A stretch of 64,000 nucleotides of DNA from the NCBI GenBank assembly GCA_016719055.1, contig JADKAW010000022.1:1-64000 (forward strand). The letters run 5' to 3'. The notes under the pieces are model-generated. The model was not told the origin of the DNA. It did no database searches and saw only the letters and a list, made by a program, of their open reading frames with translations. This stretch comes from Candidatus Rhodoferax mariagerensis (lineage in GTDB: Bacteria; Pseudomonadota; Gammaproteobacteria; Burkholderiales; Burkholderiaceae_C). The position numbers were made by a program, and so were the translations under genes. Position 1 is the stretch's first letter. Each line of letters opens with the position of its first letter. Below, one piece after another: positions 16,873-24,771 of this stretch.

Positions 16873-18060
16873 ATGAAAGCCCCCCGTTCCACCACGCTGC
16901 ACCTTATGGCTTGCGCCACCACACTGACCCTGCTTGCTGCGCCGGTGCAAGCCGCTGACAAGGTCAAGGTTGGCATGCTCAGCACCCTGTCAGGCCCTGG
17001 AGCGGCGCTGGGCGTTGACATCCGCGACGGTTTTAACCTGGCAGTCAAACACGCGGGTGGCAAGCTCGGTGGCCTGCCAGCCGAGGTGATTGTGGCCGAC
17101 GACCAGGCCAGCCCGGACGCCGCCAAACAAACCGCTGACCGCCTGGTCAAACGCGACAAGGTTGACTTCATGACCGGCGTCGTGTTCTCGAACGTCATGC
17201 TGGCGGTGGGCAAGCCAATCTTTGATTCCAAAACCTTTTACATCAGCGCCAACGCCGGACCATCACAGTTTGCCGGTGCCCAATGCAACCCGTATTTCTT
17301 CAGTGCCTCGTACCAGAATGACAACATGCATGAAGCCGTGGGCAAGACCGTGCAGGACAAAGGCTTCAAAAAAGTCGCCCTGCTAGCACCCAACTATCCC
17401 GCAGGCAAAGACGCACTGACTGGCTTCAAGCGTTTTTACAAGGGCACCATCGTCTCTGAAGAATACACGCCGCTGAGCCAACTCGACTACGGTACCGAGC
17501 TGTCCAAAATGCGCGCCTCCGGGGCGGATGCGGTGTATATCTTCTTGCCGGGCGGCCTGGGCGTGAACTTCATCAAACAGTTTGTCGGTGCGGGTCTGTC
17601 CAAGGACATCACGCTGTTTGGCCCCGGTTTCTCGGCTGATGAAGACGTGATCCGGGCGGTGGGTGAGCCGATGCTGGGCATGTTCAACACCAGCCAGTGG
17701 GCGCACGACATGGACAACGCTGCCAACAAGCGTTTTGTGGCCGATTTCCAGAAGGACTACGGCCGCTTGCCTACACTCTACGCCGCCCAGGGTTACGACA
17801 CGGCGCGCCTGATGGACGCCGCGGTGCGTGATGTCAAGGGCAAGATCGAGGACAAGGACGCGGTGCGCAAGGCGCTCAAGGCGGCCAAGTTTGACTCGGT
17901 GCGTGGTGCCTTCAAGTTCAATACCAACCAGTTTCCGATTCAGGACTACTACCTGCGCGTGATCACCAAAGACACACAAGGCCGCATCACCAACCGCACG
18001 CTAGGCACGGTGTTCAAGAACCACGCCGATGCCTATGCGGGCGACTGCAAGATGCCATGA
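16873..18060 (+). CDS. Periplasmic branched-chain amino acid/amide-type ABC transporter substrate-binding protein
   Basis: The protein is 395 residues. A signal peptide ends near residue 27 (APVQAADKVKVG). The body matches the LivK/Peripla_BP_6 type: VGMLSTLSGPGAALG near 35, a central YQNDNMHEAVGKTVQDKGFKKVALL at the lobe hinge, and PTLYAAQGYDTARLMDAAV near 300. It should deliver an amino acid, amide or aromatic acid to a membrane permease; the ligand cannot be told from sequence. A LivH-type permease gene follows 60 bases downstream, but no LivM or ATPase genes accompany it. Confidence 0.88.
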   Translation: MKAPRSTTLHLMACATTLTLLAAPVQAADKVKVGMLSTLSGPGAALGVDIRDGFNLAVKHAGGKLGGLPAEVIVADDQASPDAAKQTADRLVKRDKVDFMTGVVFSNVMLAVGKPIFDSKTFYISANAGPSQFAGAQCNPYFFSASYQNDNMHEAVGKTVQDKGFKKVALLAPNYPAGKDALTGFKRFYKGTIVSEEYTPLSQLDYGTELSKMRASGADAVYIFLPGGLGVNFIKQFVGAGLSKDITLFGPGFSADEDVIRAVGEPMLGMFNTSQWAHDMDNAANKRFVADFQKDYGRLPTLYAAQGYDTARLMDAAVRDVKGKIEDKDAVRKALKAAKFDSVRGAFKFNTNQFPIQDYYLRVITKDTQGRITNRTLGTVFKNHADAYAGDCKMP

Positions 18061-18120
18061 AGCCAACTCACTTGACTTGGTACCTTTGGTCTTTGACATC
18101 CTGAACTGAAGCGCGCGACG

Positions 18121-19041
18121 GTGACTGGCATTTTGATTCTGGAGCAGTCGCTCAACGGCCTTCAGTTTGGGCTGATGCTTTTTTTGTTGGCAGCCGGCCT
18201 GACTCTGGTGTTTGGCATCATGGACATGATCAACCTGGCGCATGGCTCGATCTACATGGTGGGGGCCTACCTGATCGCCAGCATCACCACGGCCAGTGGC
18301 TCATTTTGGGTGGGTCTGGGTGCCGGTGTGCTGGCCACCGCCGCGCTGGGCGTGCTGCTGGAGTTGTCGGTGCTGCGCCGCCTGTACCAGCGCGACCATT
18401 TGTCGCAGGTGCTGGGCACCTTTGCCATTTTGCTGATGAGCAACGAGGTGGTGCGCATGGTCTGGGGCTCGCAGCCGATTTCTCTCAACCCACCGCCGAC
18501 GCTGGCTGGCCCAGTGGAACTGTTGCCAGGGTTCACTTACCCGGCCTACCGTTTGTTCATCATTGGGTTGGGGCTGGCGGTGGCGCTGCTGCTGTATCTG
18601 CTGGTCACGCGCACCCGGGTCGGCATGCAGGTGCGGGCCGGCGCGTCCAACCGCGAGATGGCGCAGGCCATGGGGGTGGATGTGCAGCGACTGTTTACTG
18701 CCGTGTTTGCTTTTGGAGCCGCGCTATGTGCAGTGGCCGGTGGTCTGCTGGGGCCGCTGCTGGCGGTGCAGGTGGGCATGGGCGAGAGTATTCTGATTCT
18801 GGCGTTTGTAGTGATTGTGATTGGCGGCATTGGCTCGATTCGCGGTGCGCTGCTGGGGGCCATGCTGGTCGGGGTGGTTGATACCGCCGGGCGCGCGCTG
18901 ATTCCAATGCTGTTTAACCACCTGGTGGGAGCCGAGGCCGCCGCCAGCGCCGGACCGGCGGTGGCCTCAATACTGATTTATGTGCTAATGGCTGCTGTGC
19001 TGTTTTTCAAGCCGCAGGGGCTGTTTCCGGCACATGGTTGA
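18121..19041 (+). CDS. LivH-type ABC transporter permease
   Basis: The protein is 306 residues with about eight hydrophobic segments. It opens with SLNGLQFGLMLFLLAAGLTLVFGIMDMINLAHG, characteristic of LivH permeases. The cytoplasmic EAA-like loop is seen around GASNREMAQAMGVDV (near residue 180). It starts with GTG at 18121. It should pair with the binding protein just upstream. The missing LivM, LivG and LivF partners must be encoded elsewhere or the system is incomplete. An AGCCCTTAT-family repeat follows the gene. Confidence 0.88.
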   Translation: MTGILILEQSLNGLQFGLMLFLLAAGLTLVFGIMDMINLAHGSIYMVGAYLIASITTASGSFWVGLGAGVLATAALGVLLELSVLRRLYQRDHLSQVLGTFAILLMSNEVVRMVWGSQPISLNPPPTLAGPVELLPGFTYPAYRLFIIGLGLAVALLLYLLVTRTRVGMQVRAGASNREMAQAMGVDVQRLFTAVFAFGAALCAVAGGLLGPLLAVQVGMGESILILAFVVIVIGGIGSIRGALLGAMLVGVVDTAGRALIPMLFNHLVGAEAAASAGPAVASILIYVLMAAVLFFKPQGLFPAHG

Positions 19042-19070
19042 GGTGGCTTAGCTGACGCCGAATTTTTCAA

Positions 19071-19130
19071 CAAAATATCCCTCTAGCCCTTATCCATCCT
19101 GCGCAAGCCACTCTCTATTTTGTAGTGATT
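19071..19130 (+). repeat. AGCCCTTAT-family short interspersed repeat
   Basis: CCCTCTAGCCCTTATCCATC, then CTGCGCAAGCCACTCTCTAT, in the gap between livH and hisI. It is the best-preserved plus-orientation copy outside genes. Confidence 0.6.
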
Positions 19131-19151
19131 TAAATCATCGACAATTCCCGC

Positions 19152-19541
19152 ATGAACTTTATCGACGCCATCAAATGGGACGCGCAGGGCTTGGTGCCGG
19201 TGATTGCACAGGAGCAAGACAGTGGCGACGTGCTGATGTTTGCCTGGATGAACCGCGAGGCCTTGCAAAAAACTGCCGAATTGGGGCGGGCGGTTTATTT
19301 CAGCCGCTCGCGCAACAAGCTGTGGTTCAAGGGCGAAGAGTCCGGCCATGTGCAAACCGTGCATGAAATCCGCATTGATTGTGATGCTGACGTGGTGCTG
19401 CTCAAGGTCACGCAAACTGGTCATACGCCCGGAATTGCCTGCCATACCGGCCGGCACAGTTGTTTTTTCAGCGTCTATGACCAAGGCCAATGGCGTTCCG
19501 TTGACCCGGTGCTGAAAGACCCGCTAAGCATTTATAAATAA
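19152..19541 (+). CDS. hisI: Phosphoribosyl-AMP cyclohydrolase (HisI)
   Basis: The 129-residue protein opens the purine ring of phosphoribosyl-AMP, the third step of histidine synthesis. The signature MFAWMNREALQKTAELGRAV is at about residues 30-50, followed by YFSRSRNKLWFKGEESGH. Metal ligands are seen in DCDADVVLLKV and in the HTGRHSCFF segment near residue 98. The next gene encodes the preceding pathway step (HisE), 54 bases downstream. Burkholderiales keep the two activities as separate proteins, unlike the fused HisIE of enterics. Confidence 0.95.
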   Translation: MNFIDAIKWDAQGLVPVIAQEQDSGDVLMFAWMNREALQKTAELGRAVYFSRSRNKLWFKGEESGHVQTVHEIRIDCDADVVLLKVTQTGHTPGIACHTGRHSCFFSVYDQGQWRSVDPVLKDPLSIYK

Positions 19542-19595
19542 GTCCACAGTGCCCCGCCCTGCCCCTTTTTTTCAACCCATTGAATTGACGCGCTT

Positions 19596-19988
19596 ATGCC
19601 CACCACAGACACCATGACTGAGTCCCTCGCCCGGTTGGCCGCCGTGATTGAAAGCCGCCTGCCCGCGCGTGGCGGCAACCCTGATGCCAGCTACGTGGCA
19701 CGCCTGCTGCACAAGGGCCCGGACGCCTTTCTGAAAAAAATTGGTGAGGAAGCCTGCGAAGTGGTCATGGCCGCCAAGGACGCCGACCACGGCGGCGACA
19801 CCGCCAAAATTGTTTATGAGGTGGCCGACCTGTGGTTTCACACCATGGTGGCGCTGGCGCATTACGGCCTGAGCCCAACTGATGTGGTGGCCGAGCTTGA
19901 TCGCCGGGCCGGCACCAGTGGCATCGAAGAAAAAGCCTTGCGCAAGGTGAAGGCGCACGAAGCCGACCCGGCAGCGTCTGCCCCCTGA
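19596..19988 (+). CDS. hisE: Phosphoribosyl-ATP pyrophosphatase (HisE)
   Basis: The 130-residue protein is an all-helical MazG-like pyrophosphohydrolase that converts phosphoribosyl-ATP to phosphoribosyl-AMP. The family features SYVARLLHKGPDAFLKKIGEEACEVVMAAKD (about residues 28-60) and EVADLWFHTMVAL carry the acidic metal-binding residues. The C-terminal tail (SGIEEKALRKVKAHE) is variable. It forms a tight group with hisI and the HIT gene downstream. Confidence 0.95.
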   Translation: MPTTDTMTESLARLAAVIESRLPARGGNPDASYVARLLHKGPDAFLKKIGEEACEVVMAAKDADHGGDTAKIVYEVADLWFHTMVALAHYGLSPTDVVAELDRRAGTSGIEEKALRKVKAHEADPAASAP

Positions 19989-20036
19989 TACAACAGACAT
20001 CAAACCTTGACCCCAACCAGCCCTGGAGCCCACCCT

Positions 20037-20411
20037 ATGAGTGAACAACTCGTTCAAACCGACCCGGATTGCCTGTTTTGCAAGATTGCCGCGGGCAAGA
20101 TCCCGTCCAAAATGGTGTACCAGGATGAGGAGTTTTATGCTTTTCATGACATCCACCCCTCAGCGCCGGTGCATTTTTTGATCATTCCCAGGCTGCATAT
20201 TCCGTCCATGGCCCAGCTCACCGAGGCACACGCGTCCATGATGGGTCGCATGATGGTGCTACTGCCCAAACTGGCGCTGCAAGAAGGCTGCAAACCGTAC
20301 CCGGCAGGCGGGTTTCGCGTGGTGTGCAACACAGGCGCCGATGGCGCCCAGGACATCCACCATCTGCACATTCACATCATGGGTGGCCCGCGGCCGTGGC
20401 TGCGGGGTTAA
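20037..20411 (+). CDS. HIT-family nucleotide-binding hydrolase (HinT-like)
   Basis: The 124-residue protein begins DPDCLFCKIAAGKIPSKMVYQDEE, as HinT proteins do, and ends with the histidine triad HLHIHIMGG near residue 110. These enzymes hydrolyse adenosine phosphoramidates. I start at the ATG at 20037 (MSEQLVQTD) rather than at an upstream ATG at 20007. Its place between hisE and tatA is conserved in Burkholderiales. Confidence 0.93.
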   Translation: MSEQLVQTDPDCLFCKIAAGKIPSKMVYQDEEFYAFHDIHPSAPVHFLIIPRLHIPSMAQLTEAHASMMGRMMVLLPKLALQEGCKPYPAGGFRVVCNTGADGAQDIHHLHIHIMGGPRPWLRG

Positions 20412-20480
20412 TCGCTTTCGCTGGGGCGCCGTGTTATGGGTCGCCGTTTAAAATTGGCGACAACTTTGTAGGAGACTGAC

Positions 20481-20723
20481 ATGGGTTCTTTTTCGATATG
20501 GCATTGGTTGATTGTTTTGGTGATTGTGGTCATCGTGTTTGGCACCAAAAAACTCAAAAACATTGGCAGCGACCTGGGTGGTGCTGTCAAGGGCTTTAAA
20601 GATGGCATGAAAGACGGCGGAACGGCACCTGAGGACAAGGTCGAAGCCCCCTCACAAGTCACCCAGTCGGTGCCAGCCGCTGACAAAACCACGATCGACG
20701 TACAAGCCAAGCAAAAATCCTGA
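20481..20723 (+). CDS. tatA: Sec-independent protein translocase subunit TatA
   Basis: The 80-residue protein has one N-terminal membrane helix (IWHWLIVLVIVVIVFG), then the TatA hinge GTKKLKNIGSDLGGAVKGFKDG as an amphipathic helix, and an acidic tail. It forms the pore-lining oligomer that exports folded proteins. A TAGGAGA ribosome-binding site precedes the ATG. The tatB and tatC genes follow on the same strand. Confidence 0.95.
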   Translation: MGSFSIWHWLIVLVIVVIVFGTKKLKNIGSDLGGAVKGFKDGMKDGGTAPEDKVEAPSQVTQSVPAADKTTIDVQAKQKS

Positions 20724-20754
20724 TGCACGGTGATACCTTTGCGGCCAAGCCGGC

Positions 20755-21222
20755 ATGATTGATCTGGGCATTTCCAAGCTGGCACTGATTGGTGCCGTGG
20801 CGTTGATTGTGATCGGGCCAGAAAAGTTGCCCCGCGTGGCACGTATGGTGGGCACCATGCTGGGCAAAGCGCAACGTTATGTGGCGGATGTCAAGGCCGA
20901 AGTGAACCGCTCCATGGCGCTCGACGAGCTCAAGAAGATGAAAGAGACCGTCGAGGGTGCTGCCAAAGATGTCAACCAGTCGATTCAGGACAACGCCGCC
21001 GATTTTGAAAAGACCTGGGCAGATGCCACAAGCACGGCGGTTGAAAACGAGACAACGGAGGCTTTGACAGAACCCATGCCCGAGTATCGGCATCCGAAAA
21101 AGAACTGGCGCCTTAAACAAGGTGCCGTGCCCAACTGGTACAAAGCCCGCTCGGGTATGCGTCAACATGCCCAATCCGGTGCCGCCAGAGTGGCGCGCTT
21201 TCGGCCAACCAGGTTTCACTGA
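20755..21222 (+). CDS. tatB: Sec-independent protein translocase subunit TatB
   Basis: The 155-residue protein begins MIDLGISKLALIGAVALIVIGPEKLP, the TatB membrane helix and Glu-Lys-Leu-Pro hinge, followed by a long amphipathic helix (ARMVGTMLGKAQRYVADVKAE). The C-terminal half is a variable hydrophilic tail. TatB forms the twin-arginine signal receptor with TatC. Its stop codon overlaps the start of tatC by one base. Confidence 0.95.
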   Translation: MIDLGISKLALIGAVALIVIGPEKLPRVARMVGTMLGKAQRYVADVKAEVNRSMALDELKKMKETVEGAAKDVNQSIQDNAADFEKTWADATSTAVENETTEALTEPMPEYRHPKKNWRLKQGAVPNWYKARSGMRQHAQSGAARVARFRPTRFH

Positions 21223-22013
21223 TGACAGACGCTTCAAAAAAAGACGACGAACTGGCCGGCACCGAGCAGCCGTTCGTCCAACACCTGGTTGAATTGCGCG
21301 ACCGGCTGGTCAAGGCCAGCATGGCCATTGTGGTGGTGGCGCTGGTGCTGGCGGCCTACCCAGGGCCAGCAGCACTGTACGACCTGATGGCCGCGCCGCT
21401 GGTGGCCCACCTGCCAGCAGGCTCAACGCTGATCGCCACGTCGGTGATTTCTCCGTTCATGGTGCCGCTCAAAGTCTTGCTGATGGCAGCTTTTTTAATG
21501 GCGCTGCCGGTGGTCTTGTACCAGTTGTGGGCGTTTGTGGCGCCTGGCCTGTACTCGCACGAGAAAAAACTGGTGCTGCCATTGGTGGTGTCAAGCACCA
21601 TTCTGTTTTTTGTCGGAGTGGCGTTTTGTTATTTCTTTGTGTTTGGGCGCGTATTTGCCTTTATTCAGAGTTTTGCGCCCAAAAGCATCACCGCCTCACC
21701 CGATATTGAGGCCTACCTGAGCTTTGTGCTGTCGATGTTTCTGGCCTTTGGCATGGCGTTTGAAGTGCCGGTGGTGGTGGTGGTGCTGGCGCGCATGGGT
21801 ATTTTCAGCATTGCAAAGCTCAAAGAATTTCGCGGCTATTTTGTCGTGCTGGCTTTTATCATCGCGGCCATCGTGACCCCACCAGATGTGGTGTCGCAAC
21901 TGGCCCTGGCCATCCCGATGTGTCTGCTGTATGAGGTTGGCATCTGGGCGGCACAAATTTTCATCCGGCATACCAAAGCCCCCGAAGCTGACGCAGAGAC
22001 CTCGCCGCGCTAG
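21222..22013 (+). CDS. tatC: Sec-independent protein translocase subunit TatC
   Basis: The 263-residue protein has six membrane segments. It carries the TatC hallmarks QPFVQHLVELRDRLVKASMAI near residue 15, with the signal-peptide-binding Glu, and FAFIQSFAPKSITASPDIEAYLSF in the periplasmic loop. A late VVLAFIIAAIVTPPDVVSQLALAIPMCLLYE segment is also typical. Start and stop of tatB and tatC overlap (ATGA), indicating translational coupling. It completes the Tat operon, which would export cofactor proteins such as the Rieske protein encoded further right. Confidence 0.96.
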   Translation: MTDASKKDDELAGTEQPFVQHLVELRDRLVKASMAIVVVALVLAAYPGPAALYDLMAAPLVAHLPAGSTLIATSVISPFMVPLKVLLMAAFLMALPVVLYQLWAFVAPGLYSHEKKLVLPLVVSSTILFFVGVAFCYFFVFGRVFAFIQSFAPKSITASPDIEAYLSFVLSMFLAFGMAFEVPVVVVVLARMGIFSIAKLKEFRGYFVVLAFIIAAIVTPPDVVSQLALAIPMCLLYEVGIWAAQIFIRHTKAPEADAETSPR

Positions 22014-22084
22014 CGCGCAAGGTATTGCCATCCGCCGAAGGCATTTCGCGTCAATGGGCTGTCAGGACCTACCCTGAAACCGGC

Positions 22085-23227
22085 CTATTGGGCTGGTTGG
22101 CGTGGTTTGGGCCTGACGCCCGGTGCAATTTGCAAACTGGTTTTTCCAGTTGGCCGCTCGATGTCAAAGGCTGCAGCAGTGCCGGGTTTCAGGGCTGCCA
22201 CGGCCGTTAGCAGTTCCGGCACGTTCAGCACACCCTTGCCTGCCACGCCGGTCACCACATCACCGGGCTTCATGCCACCTTTGGCAGCGGGACCGTTTTG
22301 CAACACACCCGTGATGATGACCCCTTGCTGGGCGCAAACACCAAAAGTCTGGGCCAACTCGGGCGTCAGCTCATTGGGTTCGACGCCAATCCAGCCACGC
22401 GTGACCTGACCGTCTTTGACAATGCCTTCCAGCACCATTTTGGCCGTCGACACCGGAATGGCAAAACCAATGCCCATGCTGCCCCCTGAACGCGAATAGA
22501 TGGCGGTGTTGATGCCTTGCAGGTTGCCATTCGTGTCCACCAGCGCGCCTCCAGAGTTGCCGGGATTGATGGCGGCGTCGGTTTGAATGAAGTTCTCAAA
22601 CGTGTTGATGCCCAACTGGTTGCGCCCCAGGGCACTGACAATCCCGCTGGTCACGGTTTGGCCCACGCCAAACGGGTTGCCGATGGCCAGCACCTGGTCG
22701 CCTACCTGCAAATTGCTGGCGTTGCCCAGCACAATCACCGGCAGGCGGTCCAGGCTGATTTTCAGCACCGCCAGGTCTGACTCAGGGTCTGTGCCGATCA
22801 CCTTGGCGCGGGCGCGGCGGCTGTCGTTGAGGATGACTTCAATTTCGTCGGCGCTTTCAACCACATGGTTATTGGTCAGGATGTAGCCGTCTGCGCTGAC
22901 GATCACGCCGCTGCCCAGGCCAACCTGGGGCTCATTGTTTTGCTCGCCAAAAAAGAACTTGAACCAGGGGTCGTTGCCATGGGGGCCTTGTCGCGCGTTC
23001 TTGCTGGTGTTGATACTGACCACCGCTAACGACGATTTTTGCGCAGCTTGGCGAAAACTGCCCGGCGGCACTACACCCGGCCCTGGCGCCGGCACCTCCA
23101 GCACTGCCAGTGTGCCCGACGACGATGCACGCTGGCCCAACCACCCGGGCTTGAGCGTACCCACCACAAAGTAGGCAGCCAACAGCACGGTGACCGACTG
23201 GGAAAACAGCAACCAAAAACGTTTCAT
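22085..23227 (-). CDS. HtrA/DegS-type periplasmic serine protease with one PDZ domain
   Basis: The 380-residue protein has an N-terminal membrane anchor (FWLLFSQSVTVLLAAYFVVG). A trypsin-like S1C domain follows, with His in LTNNHVVESADE, Asp in ESDLAVLKI and Ser in INPGNSGGALVD. A single PDZ domain (GWIGVEPNELTPELAQ..., then VLQNGPAAKGGMKPGDVV) ends the chain. This is the DegS-like layout of periplasmic stress proteases. I start at MKRFWLLF (23227), since longer frames add a non-conserved leader. It converges with the tatABC operon, whose order with this gene is common in Burkholderiales. Confidence 0.92.
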   Translation of the reverse strand: MKRFWLLFSQSVTVLLAAYFVVGTLKPGWLGQRASSSGTLAVLEVPAPGPGVVPPGSFRQAAQKSSLAVVSINTSKNARQGPHGNDPWFKFFFGEQNNEPQVGLGSGVIVSADGYILTNNHVVESADEIEVILNDSRRARAKVIGTDPESDLAVLKISLDRLPVIVLGNASNLQVGDQVLAIGNPFGVGQTVTSGIVSALGRNQLGINTFENFIQTDAAINPGNSGGALVDTNGNLQGINTAIYSRSGGSMGIGFAIPVSTAKMVLEGIVKDGQVTRGWIGVEPNELTPELAQTFGVCAQQGVIITGVLQNGPAAKGGMKPGDVVTGVAGKGVLNVPELLTAVAALKPGTAAAFDIERPTGKTSLQIAPGVRPKPRQPAQ

Positions 23228-23361
23228 GGACAATATCGGAGGTAAATCCGGTGTTGGGAGTAGGCGGGGGCTGGGGAGTTGGCCCAGATTGCGGCCGCCA
23301 CGGACCATCAACCCAGGTGCAAACCTGTCCAGACAAATTGTAGGTGTAGCGTCTATTTTCA

Positions 23362-23724
23362 ATGCCCAGCACACACACCATCATCCATATTTTTCCTGAG
23401 GCACCCGCCAAGCCGCCCGTTGGCGCACCGTGCAATGGCTGTGGCGTTTGCTGTTTGATCGAGCCCTGCCCGCTGGGCGTGCTGCTGTCGGGCCGCAGAC
23501 ACGGTGCCTGCGATGCCTTGCGCTGGCAGGCTGACCTACAAAAATACCGCTGCGGCGCCATCAATGCACCAAACGATGTGCTCAATACCCTCCTGCCACA
23601 AAAGCTGAGGTTTTCGGTGCCAGTGCTAGCTTGGGTTTTAAGACGCTGGGCCAGGCGCTGGGTGGCCGCAGGAACCGGTTGTGACTGCTCGGTAGATGCC
23701 ATACAAGGCACAACGCCCGAATAA
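23362..23724 (+). CDS. Cysteine-cluster protein of the YkgJ type
   Basis: The 120-residue protein has a cysteine cluster near residues 23-40 (CNGCGVCCLIEPCPLG) and further cysteines at CDALRW, YRCGA and CDC. The pattern suggests a metal or Fe-S binding site as in YkgJ/CxxCxxCC proteins. The C-terminal half has a hydrophobic and arginine-rich helix. It is divergent from the protease gene with about 130 bases between them. Its function is unknown. Confidence 0.7.
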   Translation: MPSTHTIIHIFPEAPAKPPVGAPCNGCGVCCLIEPCPLGVLLSGRRHGACDALRWQADLQKYRCGAINAPNDVLNTLLPQKLRFSVPVLAWVLRRWARRWVAAGTGCDCSVDAIQGTTPE

Positions 23725-23827
23725 TGGCGCCACGCCTAAACGCAAGGCTCGGCACCCGTTTTTTTTTTCATGTCTTGACTTGGCTGCACGACTTATCATC
23801 ACGCATCTTGTTTGAGGCTCCCGGGTT

Positions 23828-24586
23828 ATGACACATCGTGACGATTTATTGAGCACTTTTGATGCCTTGCTGCAACCTGAGCGCTTCAAGGATTACTGCC
23901 CCAACGGCCTGCAAGTCGAAGGCACCAGCACGGTACACACCCTTGTTTCGGGGGTGACGGCCAGCCGGGCCCTGATTGAAGTCGCCATTGCAGCCAAGGC
24001 TGATGCCATTTTGGTACATCACGGCTTGTTCTGGCGTGGGCAGGATGGCCGCGTCACCGGCTGGATGAAACAACGGCTGGCCCTGCTGCTGGCGCATGAC
24101 ATCAACCTGTTTGCCTACCATCTGCCGCTCGATGCCCACCCTGACCTGGGCAACAACGCCCAGCTGGGGCTCAAACTTGGCCTGGTCAGCCACACACGCT
24201 TTGGCGAGCAAGACCTGGGACTGCTGGGCAGGCGTGTCGACGGCCAGGAGTTTGCCTCGGCACAAGCCTTGGCTGAGCATTTAAAAATTACGCTCAATCA
24301 CCCTGTAGCCCTTATAGAACCTGCGCAACGCGCTATCAACCAAATAGCGTGGTGTAGCGGCGGGGCGCAAGGCTACTTTGAAGCCGCCATTGCTGCCGGA
24401 GCCGATGCATTCATTACCGGTGAAATTTCTGAGCCCCAAGCCCACATCGCACGTGAGAGCGGCGTGGCCTATCTGGCCTGCGGTCACCACGCCACTGAGC
24501 GTTATGGGGCGCCAGCGCTGGCGGCGCATGTCGCGCAGCAATTTGGTCTGGCGCATACATTCATCGACATCGACAACCCTGCCTAA
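23828..24586 (+). CDS. NIF3/DUF34-family dinuclear metal protein
   Basis: The 252-residue protein matches the NIF3 (YbgI) family, sometimes labelled GTP cyclohydrolase 1 type 2-like. It has FKDYCPNGLQVEG near residue 20, metal-ligand histidines in ILVHHGLFW (near 62), the FAYHLPLDAHPDLGNNAQL segment, and a C-terminal CGHHATERYGAPAL with more ligands. Its cellular role is unresolved. Residues of about 158-174 (VALIEPAQRAINQIAW) are encoded by an AGCCCTTAT-family repeat in frame, so a surface loop has been built from a mobile repeat. Confidence 0.9.
   Translation: MTHRDDLLSTFDALLQPERFKDYCPNGLQVEGTSTVHTLVSGVTASRALIEVAIAAKADAILVHHGLFWRGQDGRVTGWMKQRLALLLAHDINLFAYHLPLDAHPDLGNNAQLGLKLGLVSHTRFGEQDLGLLGRRVDGQEFASAQALAEHLKITLNHPVALIEPAQRAINQIAWCSGGAQGYFEAAIAAGADAFITGEISEPQAHIARESGVAYLACGHHATERYGAPALAAHVAQQFGLAHTFIDIDNPA
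24297..24348 (+). repeat. AGCCCTTAT-family repeat inside the NIF3-like gene
   Basis: CCTGTAGCCCTTATAGAACC, then TGCGCAACGCGCTATCAACC, lies wholly within the coding frame. It shows the same AGCCCTTAT...TGCGCAA...GCTAT order as the intergenic copies. Confidence 0.6.
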
Positions 24587-24745
24587 GGGTTCATTACACA
24601 ACAACATGCACATTTGGCTCGTCAGATTTGGGCGCATCGCGTCGTTACAAATCGCTTGTTTAGCAGAGCTAAACGGCGCGCTTTGCGCCTAGCCCTGCAT
24701 CCCAACTCCGACGGCCAAATGCCCAAGTTATTGCGTAATGGACCC
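24587..24745. repeat. MITE-like element with about 34-bp terminal inverted repeats
   Basis: The left end (from 24587, GGGTTCATTACACAACAACA, then TGCACATTTGGC) mirrors the right end (GCCAAATGCCCAAGTTATTG, then CGTAATGGACCC, to 24745) with few mismatches over about 34 bases. The 159-bp unit has no coding capacity and fills the whole gap between the NIF3-like gene and pdxA. It starts at the base after the stop codon. Its interior holds a short hairpin (CGTTTAGC/GCTAAACG-like). Confidence 0.7.
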
Positions 24746-24771
24746 TAACTGATTTTTTGAAAGACATTGCC

